Assembly: GCF_001680005.1 (NCBI RefSeq)
Contig: NC_033564.1
Coordinates: 744,001 to 808,000, forward strand
Reading direction: 5' to 3'
Source: Plasmodium coatneyi
Lineage: Eukaryota; Apicomplexa; Aconoidasida; Haemosporida; Plasmodiidae
DNA length: 64,000 nucleotides
This document shows positions 1 to 13,033 of the stretch, in pieces. The number at the start of each line of letters is the position of its first letter. Within the stretch, counting starts at the first letter, position 1. Both the position numbers and the translations under genes were made by a program. The notes under the pieces are model-generated. The model saw nothing but the letters and a program-made list of their open reading frames with translations, had not been told where the DNA came from and ran no database searches.

Positions 1-2768
1 AGACTTTTTTACATTTTTTGATGAGCTGGATTCTGAGGTCATCAAAAACTCTCTTATATTCTGGTGTGTCTGAATTGTTCGCATCAAAGAATAATTTTTT
101 CTTAAATAGTTCTGCACCAAGGTTGGAGGTCATAATAATAATGGTGTTTGAAAAATCAATGTTCCTTCTGTGATTATCGTTGATGTATCCATCTCCTAAA
201 ATTTGTAACAACACTTTAAAGACATCTGGATGAGCTTTCTCCAACTCATCGAAAAGAACAACGGAGTGGGGTCTCTCTCTCACTGCTTCGGTTAGCTGAC
301 CAGAGTCACTGAATCCTACGTAACCTGGTGGACTACCAGTGATCTTCGACACTGAGTGTGCTTCCGTAAATTCAGACATGTTCACTCTGATCAGATTATC
401 CTTCGAGCTGAACAGTTCAATGGCTAACGTTTTGGCTAACTCCGTTTTACCCACACCAGTAGGTCCCAAGAATAAGAACGTTCCAATGGGTTTCTCCGGA
501 TCTTTCATACCAGTTGCCGCTTTAACGACTGCATCACTTAGCGATTTTATAATATCCTCATTTCCAATAATCGACTTGGATAAACTGTTGTACAGTTTGA
601 GTGCCCCTTTGGACGATTCGAAGGAGAGGGAACCTAATGGCATACCCGAATCTCTCAAATAAATGTAGGACACATGCTCCTGATACACTGCATCTACGTT
701 CATAGCGTTATGCGTTTTGGCTTCCACGTAAGCAAGTGTTTCCTTATACACTTCCATGTATTTTTCCTGGGCATCCTTCAGACTATTTTGCAACTCAATG
801 GGGGGTTCTTTATTCGCACTCATATAATTCTGTGCAAGTTCCTTCAATTCGTTTAATCTTTTCTCTGCTTCTTTTTTTCTCTTTAATCTTTCTCCCGAAA
901 CGACGTACTCCTCGTAATACGTTTTTAGTAGCTCTTTTTTATTTTCAAATTCTTTTATAAGATTGTTGTATTTCCTTTTGGAGACTTTATCGACGTCCAT
1001 TTCGAGTGTACTGATTTCGTAAGCCAATCGTTCGATCTCCCTCTCCGTCACATCAATGATACGGGGCTTTCCAGACAACTGTACTTGCAAGAACGAGCAA
1101 GCTTTATTCAACAGATCAATTGCTTTATCGGGTAAGTAACGGTCCTTTATAAACCTATCAGATACCTTCGCAGCGGCCACTAACGCTTTGTCTGTTATAT
1201 GTATGCCGTAGAAACTTTCATATTTGCTTTTTAACGATCTTAATATTTTTATGGTGTTTTCCACTGAGGGGGGTTCTACCAAAATTTTTTCAAATCTTCT
1301 TTCAAATGCGGAACAGCTTTCTATGAATTTTCTGTACTCCGCCACGGTAGTAGCTCCAATTAATTTGATCTCCCCCTTGGACAAAACTGGCTTCAATAAA
1401 TTCGCTGCGTCTGTTCCTCCTTCAGCTTTTCCAGCACCCAACAGTAAATGTATCTCATCAACAAAGAGGATAATTTTATTTTTTTTATTTTTCAACTCCT
1501 TAATAATATTTTTCATCCTTGTTTCAAATTCTCCTCTGTAGGAAGTTCCTGAGGTGAACTTTCTAAAATTTAAGCTGATGACTGTATACCCTCTAAGTTC
1601 CTTTGGGACGTCTCCTTTCTCTATTCTATACACTAATCCTTCTACAATGGTCGTCTTACCAGTACCGGGTTGTCCAACCAGGACGGGACTGTTCTTATTG
1701 TATCTTAGCAGAGACTCAATCACTGCTCTGATTTCTTCATCTCTTCCGTAAATTCCTTGCAACTTTCCATTTCGAACTTTTTCATTTAAATTTGATCCAA
1801 ACTGTTCTATGTACAATCCTCCAGACTTTCCATCCTTATCCTTCTTCGTTTTTTCCAACTTGCTTTTCAGGATCCCCTTCACCGCTTCGTCGGTCAGGTA
1901 AACTTCGTTCAATATTTCGTTAACCAGCTCATCGTTCATTAGACCACTGAGGAGGTGTTCCACGTCTACCTTCTGGCTCTTGTACTTGTTCGCCAGTGCC
2001 TCCGCCTCGGCCAGCACTTCCTTCACTTCGTCGGAGTAGGTGATTTTGCTCTTATTATCCAGTGGCTGCAAGGGGGGGAAAAAGCAATTCAACACGATAA
2101 GTAATCAGATGAGATAAGCACTTCAACGGGAGGAACAGTTGGATGAGTGTTACACCCGCAAGATTTTTGCGCAACTTCGGTCATACCGCTCCAGCCCGGG
2201 TCTGCTCCAGGGCAGTGTCTATGTACTGCTTCAGGTTGCTGGCATTGACGCTGTTTTCCTTCAGGAGGTTGGATCCTACGTGTACGTGTGGGGGGAAGAA
2301 AAGAAGTGGAATATGTGTCAGTGATTACTGATTATCGATATGGTTTACTGGACGAAACAGCTGAAAATTCGACACTCAATTGGGTGGGTTATGCGATTTG
2401 CCCGTCCCTACCGTAGTCGCTCTTCGCAAGGGCGCTCAGAATGTGCACGGGCTTCAGCTGACTGTGTCCATATCGTTTGGCTACATTCTTTCCGGCGTTT
2501 AAAATGTTAATCGTTCTGTTCAGGTAGTTCTCCTTCTGCGGCGGGGGGGAAGAGCAATGAAAATGAAAAAAAAGGGTTACAACACTGCGGAAGAAACAAA
2601 TGGATACCCACTTCCTATCACGTGTGCTAACGTAACGGAGCGAGCTGGACAATTTGCGTGTTCGCTTACCCCTTGGTTGTTGTTCGCAGAACAGTAAGCC
2701 AATTCATTCTTGCACAGAAAAAACAAAGTTATGAAATAAAGGCACCAAATGAAAACGCGCCTCATCAT
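1..2768 (-). CDS. HSP101: HSP101 (ClpB2), unfoldase of the PTEX export translocon; 3' end beyond window
   Basis: Four exons read on the minus strand: 2768-2670, 2535-2412, 2275-2187 and 2065 to the window edge; all junctions are GT/AG and in phase. About 792 residues are visible; the last ~110 of the ~906 known in P. falciparum are missing. Residues 1-27 form a hydrophobic signal peptide, followed by a Clp N-domain (KYGH-like region, SALAKSDYG). Two AAA+ modules follow: Walker A GQPGTGKTT near 234, Walker B LFVDEIH near 305, a coiled-coil middle domain, then GPTGVGKTELAKT near 638 and the pore-loop region SPPGYVGFSDSGQL. HSP101 is a class I Clp/HSP100 ATPase that unfolds cargo for export across the parasitophorous vacuole membrane. 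The secretory signal and close match to the known parasite protein separate it from apicoplast ClpB1. Confidence 0.96.
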
Positions 2769-5700
2769 TTTGGTGGACAGTCAAATGGAATGAAAAAATT
2801 AAAGGTTGTCTTGACGGGCTGGGAAAAGCTCTGCTTCGCTTTCTTCTAACTCTACCCACTCTATTGGGTACTGGATTACGCGCAAAATGAGGAAGAATTC
2901 ACAAGGAAGGTTCCTCCTCTCAAGGGGCAAATAATATATTTAAAAGGGATAAAAAAAAAAAAAAAAACGACGTGCAAAAAGGAACCTCTGTAGGAGGACC
3001 TCTTAACTGGATGAATTATTTAATTACGTAAATTATGTCAAAAGGGTTACACCCCCTCGGGGTTCTGCACGGATTAATGTGAGGGGAAGGTACATACACC
3101 TAAATGCAAAACGCAGGTAAGTACACACAGGCACGCATGCACACTTCTGCGACTGCAGCTGAGGGTCATAAACACAAAAACGACGGGTGGACGAAGGGAC
3201 GAAGACGGCTACCAAAAAAAAAAAAAAAAAAAAAAAATATAAAATAATAAAATATCGAAATAGCAGAATGGCAGTATGGCAGAAGGGTAAAACTCAGGGA
3301 GTCATTTTTGCTCTTTCTATTTGTCGTTTTCTCTGTGCACGTTTCGAGACAAGTGGAGGATTGCTTCGCACATGGGCACACATCCGGGCATGTTTGCTCT
3401 GTCCCTACGTGTATGTACACACAGCGGGCTCACTCAATCCGTCACATGTAGTTAAAGGTGCCACTATGGCAATATCCAAAAACCACACGCGTACTTCATA
3501 GCAGGCCGTGCGTGGTTACGCTGCCAAATATAAATACACACGGAGCAGGAAATAAAAACGTATCTGCACAACTGGGGGAATCAAAATTGGGGTTCACAGG
3601 ACATAACACAGGCATGGAAGGATTGGCAGAGGCCAAAGTTAATTCGTTCTCGTGTGCAAACATGTACTAAAGGTAAATACAAAAACACACCCGCGCGAAC
3701 TTCTAAGCAAGCAGGAGAGTGCACAACACACACATGCATCACTAAAAAATCAGGTAGATGAATAACTGCACGTGGGGAAGGCGTCTACATGGAGAGACCC
3801 CAATTAATTATGCACAACTTCGGCGGCAGGTGGGATGCATTTATATATATTTTTTTTTTCTTTTTAAAAAAGCAGTGCGGGAAATTCATAACTGATGACT
3901 CACCACAGGAAGAACGGAGGGGCAAAACAAATAACCCCAAGGAGGGAAAAAATGAAATGACAAATTAAAAAGGGCAACGCAGAAAGATCGGCGCAGCGTC
4001 AAAAAGGTAAAAGTGGGGACGAGGGGGGCCGAGTCAGCCAGGTATAGTGTCCCTAAAGACGCAGAGTTGTAGTGCAAATACAGTTCGCTAATGTAGGTAC
4101 TCTATTCTTCGTAGGGCACAAAAAGTGACACAAGCAAACGAAGCGTAACATATATAAAAGTATACAAACGTATTTATATACATATGAACGCCCCCTATTA
4201 TGCATGCGCTCCTTTACGCAAAACGGAGATTATGCATTTGGGAACACAACGTTCTTCCGTTGTTCCGTTAACACTGACTTGTTAATGGACTGGCGTTTTC
4301 TTTTTTTTTTTCTTGTAAACTTGGTAATTATATTTCATCTCTTACGCGTATATATATCTGCGCCTATATGTACAAAGTGCGAAAAGGAAAAGAAAAAAAA
4401 AAAAAAAAAATTATGCGATGGAAAAAAGGGTTGTTGTAGCTATGTGAGAGCTTCCCTTCCGAAGAACTGAAAAAAAAAAAAAAAATGTGACAAGTTCAGA
4501 AAAAAGGGGGTGGGAGAGCGAACAGGGTGAAAAAGGTGATGATGTCGCAAAATCGTGAAGTGAAGAAAATAAGAAAAGTGACAAAATGGCGGAGCGAAAT
4601 GAATGCAAAGTAAGGTACAAAGCAATGGCAGTGAAAAAAGCGACGGTTTAAATTTTGCGGCTTTTGCAGTTGCCGTGGCGGCTGGCTGTCGGGTTCGTCA
4701 CGCTGACATTACGCGGCTGAAAAAAAAAAAAAAAAAAAAAAAAAAAGTGAATCTCTATGCCAAAATAATTGGTAAAGTGACATTGGCGAAGTAACCAATT
4801 CGGGCAGTTCGGTTGACGCGGCCACGGATAGGTGGAAGCACAAAAAAAAAAAAAAAAAAAAAAAAAAAATGATCGACAGGCGCTAAGTCGCAAAACCCGC
4901 TTGGCACAGTGCACGCACACCGGGGGATGATAAGGATGTTTTGGGCAAGCAACCCCAAAAGCGATGGATATAGATTTAGGTACCCATGCAGTAGGTACAT
5001 ACAAAAAGGTAGGCCTTACGCTTACACAATGAGAGTAAATACATGTTTATAAATTTAGCCGACCCACGTGAGAACAGCGCTTTCGGCAGCTTCTCCTCAC
5101 CATTTAACGATGTCAAAAAAAAGGGAAGAAAAAAAGATAAGTTCCTTCGCTGTGCTTTTTTATGCGCAACGCAACATCGCTCCTTTGACGTGACCCCTAA
5201 AGGTATAACTACACATAAATGAATTTACGTGAATGACGATAACGTTCTCCAGGCAATTCAGCTAGAGAGAAAACGACTTGTGTAGGAATCTTAGGGCGGT
5301 TTCCTCACCCAGTTGCCAAAAAAATAAAATAAAAATAAAAAATATATGTATACAATGTAACGGATGGATGACGCTCCTTCATGCGAAATGATTGCGCAGA
5401 AGGGGCAATTTTTTTCAATTAAAAAAAAAAAAAAAGATGGAAACACGCAAACACTGGCAATTGTTTCTGAACGATATCGAGTAAAAAATGGCTGCGTAGA
5501 GGCAAATGTTGCGAGCTGCACACTCGGAGGGACACACCACGGGGGGTTGTTGGGAAGCGAACAAGCCCAGGTGTGATCTATGTTCTTCGCTTAAGTTCGG
5601 AGGTGTTAAACTGGCAACATATTTGACCTTACGCGGTTATCCTCTTTTACGGCACTACTGCTGCTGCTGCTCCTTTGGGTGCTCCTTTGTCCTTCGCATC

Positions 5701-6480
5701 GTGAACCCGGTTAAGAATATATACTCATTTTGATACACCAGTGTACACCCAATGTGTGCAGGTAGACTCTCTTCCAAGTCTCCACTTTTTAAACCTACTT
5801 TTCTATCCATCCCACCGGCGGGGCGATATTGCACAGCCGCATAATATGTGCCGTACTGAAACCAACGCAAGTGCGGAAAAAAGAAAAAAAGCTGGAACGT
5901 GAAAATGGGATATATGCAGCACCTTTGGGATAATCCCCCCAATGGAGAAGCGATGGAGGGATAAAAGTGCAAAGCCAAAAGACGGAACAAATATGAGCAG
6001 GTCACCTCGCCGCTGCAGTGAGACCGTAACTCCTCTACTCCTTAAAAGGGGACAAAGGGCGACTGGACGGGGACGCAGTTATAAAGCTCAAAGGGAGTAA
6101 CAATCGGTGGAAAGGCCAAATGGGCCAACCGACAAACGCGTCAAAGGACAAAAACAAAGCGGGGCGAATTGAACCCTACAGAGTTTAATAAATTGAAAAA
6201 ATAAAAACGAATCGAAGTGAAAAGGGAGAAACGTCAAATCGGTAAAATAAAAAAAGAAAAAAAAAAATAGTTTTTTAAAAAGATAGTAAATTTTTAAAAA
6301 ACACAAATTTGTTAACGTCAGGCACGGTTAATTAGAAGCTGCCGTTCTGTGAAGCGTCCAGTTAGACTGCCGATGTAAGACTGGGCCAAACAACGCTCCT
6401 TTTTTTTTATAAACCTCTAAACTAATTGCTCCTCCAAGGGGATTCACCCCCCCCAAAAAAAGAAAAAACGGGAACGTGGT
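2769..6480. other. 3.7-kb intergenic region, HSP101 upstream side
   Basis: It lies between the HSP101 start and the 3' end of the eight-exon gene, so it should hold the HSP101 promoter and 5' UTR. I see no convincing gene. It carries many poly(A) runs, including 4720-4746 (27 A) and 4842-4869 (28 A), and short AT-alternating tracts. A minus-strand open stretch at 5655-5860 follows a polypyrimidine-CAG site but has no recognisable product (see findings). Confidence 0.6.
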
Positions 6481-8220
6481 TCATTCCGTGCACAGGGTTC
6501 TAAACTCATCGATGACATTAAATTCTTGAGTCTCCTTTATGACTGACGGGTGGCTCTTGTCCACGCATTTGACGCACATTCGGAGGAATGCTAAATGGTG
6601 CAAAGGAAGTGGAGTTTGTTCCCACGTATACATGTGTTTGTGTTTGTGTGTGCGTGTGTATGGACCAGCTTCACCACACGATGCATGGAGCCGCCTATCT
6701 GTGCCACTTATCGGCTTGCTCAGCCACCGTAGATCGCCAACCTGCGGAACCTCCTGAAGGACCTACCTTTCGTCTCCTCAGCTCCAATGGCCGTGTTTAG
6801 CTTGCACCTGGCGTATGGGTAAATCTGAAGGAAAAAAAAATATATATAACAGTTTAACGGAACGAACCATGATGGGGCAAAAAAAAAAAATATATATATA
6901 TAAATCTGTCATGCTCCCCCCTGGGGACGCCGCCATCCCTTCCTTCTCCTCACATGGCAATCGGTCAGCTTAAACGGGTCCGTGTATCCTATTCCTTCCA
7001 GTTTTATATTTCTCGTTCCGTTATCATCTGTGACGGTCAGGTAGGACACGTAGACTCGTGCGAAGTTGGCTTCCTCGGGGATTTTTAAGACAATCTGGGG
7101 AAATCGGCCAAAGGGGGAGAAAACAATATACCCTTATGCACACGTAGAAGTTGTGCAACTTCCACACACACCTGTGCGTATCGAAGTGACCAACCAATGG
7201 GTAGACGGCCTTACCTCCTCGTTGAACTCAAGTGAGTAGGCCTCCAGGATGTACTGCCCTCGGACGAAGGAAGAGTTGTAGTTGGACCTCGACATGGACT
7301 GCACAGGGGAAAAGGAAAAAAAAAAAACACAAATATGAAAAGGCATCTCCTGCAGTCAGAGAAGAATCACTCATCGCACTTATCTGATAATCTTCCCAGG
7401 TCTTACCGTCTTCACGTCGTCGTTGTCGAATATCGCCGTACAGAAGAAATATATCTCTCCATTCTCCACCTCTGGTAAGTTTATTCCCCTTGGGAAAAAA
7501 AAGACAAAAAAAAAAAAGTGAGGTCACGGGAAGGAGGGCTACATATAGGAAACACCCACTGGGGAAACACAAAGGAAAGGGAGAAACACCTTCTCTCCCT
7601 CTCTGCATCATTTCAAGTCCTTTTTATAAATACCTCAATTCTGAAAGGACGAAAATAACTTTGTATGCATCCTTCCTTTCCTCTTTTTTAAATATCTTCT
7701 TTAAGTCCTCTTGTGTCATCCTGTTCTGGTTGTTTTTGTCTAAATGGGGGAAGGAGAGAAAAACGTGCATATGAAAAAGTGGGGAAAATTTGCCAACGTC
7801 GTCCATAAATTACATTAAGTGCCACGCTGCATCATCACTGTGTGCAGTGTCAACCATAATGGGAAGTGTATCTATCTTCTGCGGGAGGAGGAGGCGAGGC
7901 GGCCTAGGCTGCTGAAACACCTTTGGAGGCTACACCAAATTGAGGGGCTAAACATCCTGTATGAGTGCTTCTAGAGGGCACACACCTCGGCGTAACTGTC
8001 CCGTATGTTTTCTGTGCGCGCTCCCCCTCCAGACACACATTTACGTTGCGTTGTATACATATGCATATGTACATATGTAGTACATATAGTTGCACACAGG
8101 TACACGTGGGATAAGCGTCTGAGCCGAATGCTGCCACGATGGATGCCGTTCCGGTCCCGCCTTACCTCCAGTTGGACGAAGCCCCATGAATTGTCCTCCA
8201 TAATTCTTGTTGTATGACAT
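6481..8220 (-). CDS. Conserved protein of unknown function, 219 aa, eight exons
   Basis: I assembled eight exons on the minus strand: 8220-8166, 7878-7855, 7739-7634, 7488-7407, 7298-7215, 7094-6954, 6824-6767 and 6590-6481. They sum to 660 nt (220 codons with TGA) and every junction keeps phase. The second exon is a 24-nt microexon whose 3' donor, GTTGAC, is the weakest site. The product starts MSYNKNYGGQFMGLRPTG and has a charged segment (TQEDLKKIFKKEERKDAYK). Residues ~60-190 are strand-rich (GINLPEVENGEIYFF, ANFARVYVSYLTVTDDNGT). The cysteine-containing C-terminus ends VIDEFRTLCTE. There is no signal peptide or membrane segment. The middle could be a beta-sandwich or C2-like fold, but that is only an impression. 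I do not recognise the family. The many small exons are unlike its single-exon neighbours. Confidence 0.78.
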
Positions 8221-8640
8221 TTTAAAAAACAATTTTCGGCGTTGGTTTCCCGTTTGTGCGGTTCCTCAGAGGATGGCGGCAAATGCGCGCAAGCAGTTTT
8301 TTCCTAATGATGCGGAGGGTTCTGCAGCTGGGCGGGTTGAAGCGGGCGCAGTCGTAAACAACTGTGTGTACATATATATACATGTATATTTATATTTACG
8401 CGAGAATTTCCCTATTTCGAGGGCACACACAATTTTTTACCCCTCAAAAGATGCGTTTTTGAAAGTATAATCAATTTTGTTTGTCACTTTTTTAAGCAAC
8501 CAGTTTTCCACGTTTTGTTCTGCTTAACTGTTATTCAGTTTTTTTTTTTTTTTTTAACACAAATGTGGGGGTAGCATTTTATGCATCATTTTTAATGTTG
8601 TGAGATTTGTGGGTACGCTTTGTTCGTATGATTTTTCGTA

Positions 8641-8678
<38 letters not shown>

Positions 8679-9754
8679 TGTCCACTTTGGCTATTTTTCA
8701 CCTGACCCATTCATGTGCATTATTTGTCCATTTGACAGTCCCTGGCGCGATTCTGTACGTCGATTTTACACACTCACCATTTAGACATGTCCATTTGAAG
8801 CATTTCCGCCTGACTTGTTCATATATTTTTTTTTGTTTTTTTTTTTTTTCTCTTTTTTTTTTGGCTACCTGTTCGTCGTGGCAGTCATCATTAAGCGTAA
8901 AATTCTGTCTAAACAGTTGCAAAAGGACGGGAAATGAAAGGTTTTAAAATATTTGTAAGTCGCAGGGCATGTAACTGTGGCTCCTTTTTTTATTCTTTTT
9001 TTTCAAAGCGCCGTTGTGCTTACACGGAGTGCTACGTAGCTCCCATGCAGATTCCGTGCCGTTTCGCCGTTTCCTTTTTTTCCTTTCTGCGCGCTTGGGA
9101 AGTTCATGGAGCACCCAGCCAAAGGGATTCACAAACACCCGAACATCCGGCAAGATATAGCATTCCTATAAAAGAATATTTTTCCCTACATGTGTAAGAA
9201 TGTACCCCTCTTGGGGACTCCCCAACAGAGGAATTGCAAACATTTTGACCATGTCACTCCGTAAAAGGCATCCTACCTGGTGCCCAAATTGGAGGATTCG
9301 CTGGAAAGAACTAAACCGGGAAAGTGAACGAAAGAAGGGGATAGACAGCACATCATACACACTACTTTTCCCGAAAGTGTCGCATATGCATTTCCCTTTT
9401 TCCGTTGCTTAAATTTTCGAGAAGCTTACATAAAAGAGGTTATAAAAGACACAACTGAGGGGTACCATTTCTCACTGCCCACGATGAGGAAGTTAATTTG
9501 GTTAAGCATTTTTACACAAAGAAACAAAAAAGGGAATAAAAAAAGACTGCTCATACTACAATGCGTTAAAAAAAAAAAAAAAAAATCATGAACCTTTAAA
9601 ATTTGCGATGATTTAATTGGGTGGGCAAAAAAAAGAACAAAAGGATATAATGAATTAAAATAATGGGGAACCAAAATAAGAACTCATGCGGAGGTGTGGT
9701 GTGCATTCACTGAGTCCATGATGGTCGTGATGGCCGTGGTGACTGATGGCTGCC
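8221..9754. other. Intergenic region with long poly(T) runs
   Basis: This is the upstream side of the eight-exon gene and the downstream side of the transporter. It contains poly(T) at 8644-8677 (34 T) and a T-rich block at 8827-8862. A 16-base motif, CRCCTGACYYRTTCAT, occurs twice (8699-8714 and 8807-8822) and again at 43811. I see no coding region. Confidence 0.6.
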
Positions 9755-12700
9755 TCACAAAAGAGGCTGCGCCAGGTCGGCGTTCCGTGGGTTCTTGTAC
9801 GCACGCACGCTCTCCTTCTTCTTAAGGTAAATGGTGATTATTAAAAGAAGGATAAGGCTAATCACCAGGATGACGAAAAAAAAAAGTACATACAGGCCCT
9901 TTAGGTATTCTGCAAGGAGGGTGGGGAAGCATGCACGTGCATTTGTCATATGTGTACACATAATTCCGCGAAAGGAAAGAGGGGAAAATGATGACCGTAC
10001 CTTCCTTAATCAGGAAACAACCAAAAACGTAATTGTTCAAACTTATGATTATCATGGTAACCAACTCGAAAAAGGCAAAGGCTGAAGTGATGTCTTCATT
10101 GTTCTTCACGCTATGTAATGTTGGGGCGGGGTGAAAAAGGCAAATGTGATGAGGTTAATGGGTGATTTGGGGGCACATGGCATAGCATGTAGATGCCCAG
10201 ACGGAAGTTACTATTGCGTAGAAGCGCTTCCTCCAACGTACCAAAGATGAGTGGGGATCTGCGAAATGATAACCGTGGGGATGATAGACTCGCTGATGCC
10301 TGTTCGGGAAAAGGAAAAAAAAAATGTCCATTTCGTGAAGGCGCATATAAAAAGGGAAAGCTTTCCCCATAGGGACACTCGCTATGTTTATCATCACAGA
10401 CAGACTAATTCTACACTTCTCAGTATGCTCTTTTTTAACCTATGAGGTTGAAGAAGAGAAAGGCGAGGGCTTCCGAATCTGAAAGTGGGGAATTGACAGT
10501 GCAAATGACGGTGGGGAAAAAAGGCATACAAAAAAATAAAAAAAATGCACGGGCACGCCACCCTCTGCTCCTTACTCAGGTTAAACTTGTAGCAGTATAT
10601 GGACCCCGATATGGCCACCAAGATGAAAGTGGAGGAGCACAGCAGGAGGGACAGAAACGATCCTATGTTGTCCACAATGTACCCAGAAAAAGGAATAGCG
10701 ATAAGCGAAACGAACGTCATAATAATGGTATACACATTCGACACATAAATATTAATGTTAAAGACAAATAGGTAAATGTAAAAAAAGTAATTTATAAAAA
10801 TGTGCATAATGGATAACAAAAAAGCGTAGATAAAAATGAAGAAGAAAAAATAAAATGTGAAGGAGGAGCTGAATTTTTTTATCCCTTGGTAGATATTCAA
10901 CAGTTTGTTCCTAACTGCGCCGTTCCTTTCGTCTGCTCTACTGAGGAAGGAAGATGCTGCGTCGTTCCTGTTATCTATGTCATCCCATTCGTCGTAGTAG
11001 TCTACATTTCTGTTACACTCATCATCGTAGTTTGGGATTAAAAGAACATTCCTCTTTTGTTCTTCCCTCTCTTCGGGGTCCACACTATCTTCCATGTAGA
11101 ATTTCGCACCCTGCACATGGTTTGCTTCGTTCGATACGTTCACTTCTACCCCTTCATAGGGTAGATAGGTCTGTTTTCCTTCTTCCGCGTAGGGAGGTTC
11201 CCCCTCCGGTTGGTCCAGAAAGTGGACAGAGTCCCCCTTGGCCAACCTTCTCTTCTTCTTCTTTACGCAGTTGGGAATCTTCCCGTTTGTCTCTGTTTGC
11301 ACGTTTTCCTCGTCCCCACCAGCGGCATTCATTTCAAGATGGTCCTGATCTTCCTCACCGTTTAACTGGTTACCTGGCAAATGACCCATCCCAGTTTCGC
11401 CTTCGCATGGGTCCTCCTCCCCATTGGGCAGTATATTAGCAAGACTGTTTAAAGACTCTATGCATATTTTGTACGGCTTCATTGTGTAACTGTGGTTTTT
11501 CTTCCTGCTGAAGGGTGGACTACCAAGGTGTCCCTTTTGGCTACGCTGACTATGATCTCCATTCGGTGTATCCACCCCCCCAGGAGAGTCCACCACCCTG
11601 TAGGTACTCTTCACCTCTAGGTTTGGGTCGGCAATTTCCAAAATGCGAAGTTTGTTTTTCCTAAATTTGTTCAGACTCAAATAATCGTAAAAAATGGATT
11701 TGTTCAAATTCATATAAGCGCAAAAGCTGATCTTAATATTTTCATCTCCACACATATCTATGTGTACCAAAATGGTATCTATCTGTTTGTCATCCGAGTA
11801 GAGGTAGTAAGTTTCCTTGTGGTAGAAGCAGATATATTTGTAGTTGTAGAAAATGGTATGCATATTAACCCACAGGTTCTTCTGATAAAACCACTTATAC
11901 GTAAATAACAAGATCATTAAAAGACCAAACATGTCTATAACAAGGAACAGAATGATGTAGTCGCTTATGTCCGTTTTGGAGTTGTTGTTTGTGACTACGT
12001 AGTTAAGCGAATGAGCGAAGAGCTTAAACAGGCTGTTCATTAGGATCAGCAATGAGGTGATCACTCCTATGTTTACGTAGAAAATGCAATACATGATCCT
12101 CTTCTGGTATATTTTTATGTACCCACTGCATATGGAACTGACCACAATGAACAGGTACAGGAATTTCAGATACTTCCTTTCGTAGGTATACGCTGCGTCT
12201 CTGTCATTGTTGCTTTGTTCACTGCTGTTCGTGCCGCCATTCGCTAGGATAAACTCCACGGCGCGTTTGTGGAATGGTCCCACGCTGAGGAACTCCCATG
12301 CGTTCAGCTTATCCTGCAGGTTCTTCTTAAAGTGAAAGTTGATATCCCCCCTCTTTGTGAGGATATCATTTGGGGGAATTGTTCTCTCCATATGTGAGTA
12401 CCTCCCCACGAGGGGCATCCCAATCTTCGATATGCTTGTGTCCACCACCCCTTTCGTAACTACCCGCAAATCCGTGTTCCTCATTTGAATGTCACTCAGA
12501 AGAAGAAAAATGATAAAGTGAGAAACCAGGTTCACGATGTAGAAGCTGTTCACAACGTAGTTCTTTCTTCCTAAATCGAAGATCAGAATAAAAATGTAGG
12601 TCACTAGAGAGCTGCAGTAGATAAGCGACAGGATGTTACTATACAGATAGATCGACTGACTATTCCCGTCCTTCGTTTGGAAGTAGGTGGAGTTTTGCAT

Positions 12701-13033
12701 GACCTCCCTTGAGACAGTCACAGGTGGGGGAAGTGGGCTCCCCCCAGGAGGGTTATTACTTAGAGAGAATGCATCTGACTCCGCAAACAGATCAGTCTGT
12801 ACCCCTTCCCTTTTCGTTACCCCCCCGATATGACCCTTCCCTGCGGGGAACGGCCCCTCCTGATGAACCACATTATCCAGGTCGATCTCGTTCCGCACCC
12901 CCGTCAGCATAAACAGAAAGGGAAACACATTTTTAAATATATGCGTTGAGCAGGAGAAGAAAAACACACATACCAACAGCAGCAGTTTGTTCTTCCTCGA
13001 GAAGTACACACTGGATATCTGGTACTCGGACAT
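9755..13033 (-). CDS. Multipass MFS-type (ApiAT/LAT3-like) membrane transporter
   Basis: Five exons on the minus strand: 13033-10576, 10478-10440, 10299-10242, 10110-10001 and 9909-9755. They give 2820 nt and 939 aa with consistent phases. The start is the first ATG (MSEYQISSVYF); upstream in-frame codons lack an ATG. About twelve hydrophobic helices are visible: one near residues 16-44, a group between ~165 and ~385, and a C-terminal block from ~725. That block includes GYIVDNIGSFLSLLL, a D-x-x-G pattern typical of MFS loops. A hydrophilic, acidic loop of ~330 residues (about 385-718) separates the halves. The small exons 2-4 each encode part of the last helices, so stopping at the end of exon 1 would lose three or four of them. 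Architecture resembles the apicomplexan MFS-related amino-acid transporters, but the substrate cannot be read from sequence. Confidence 0.85.
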
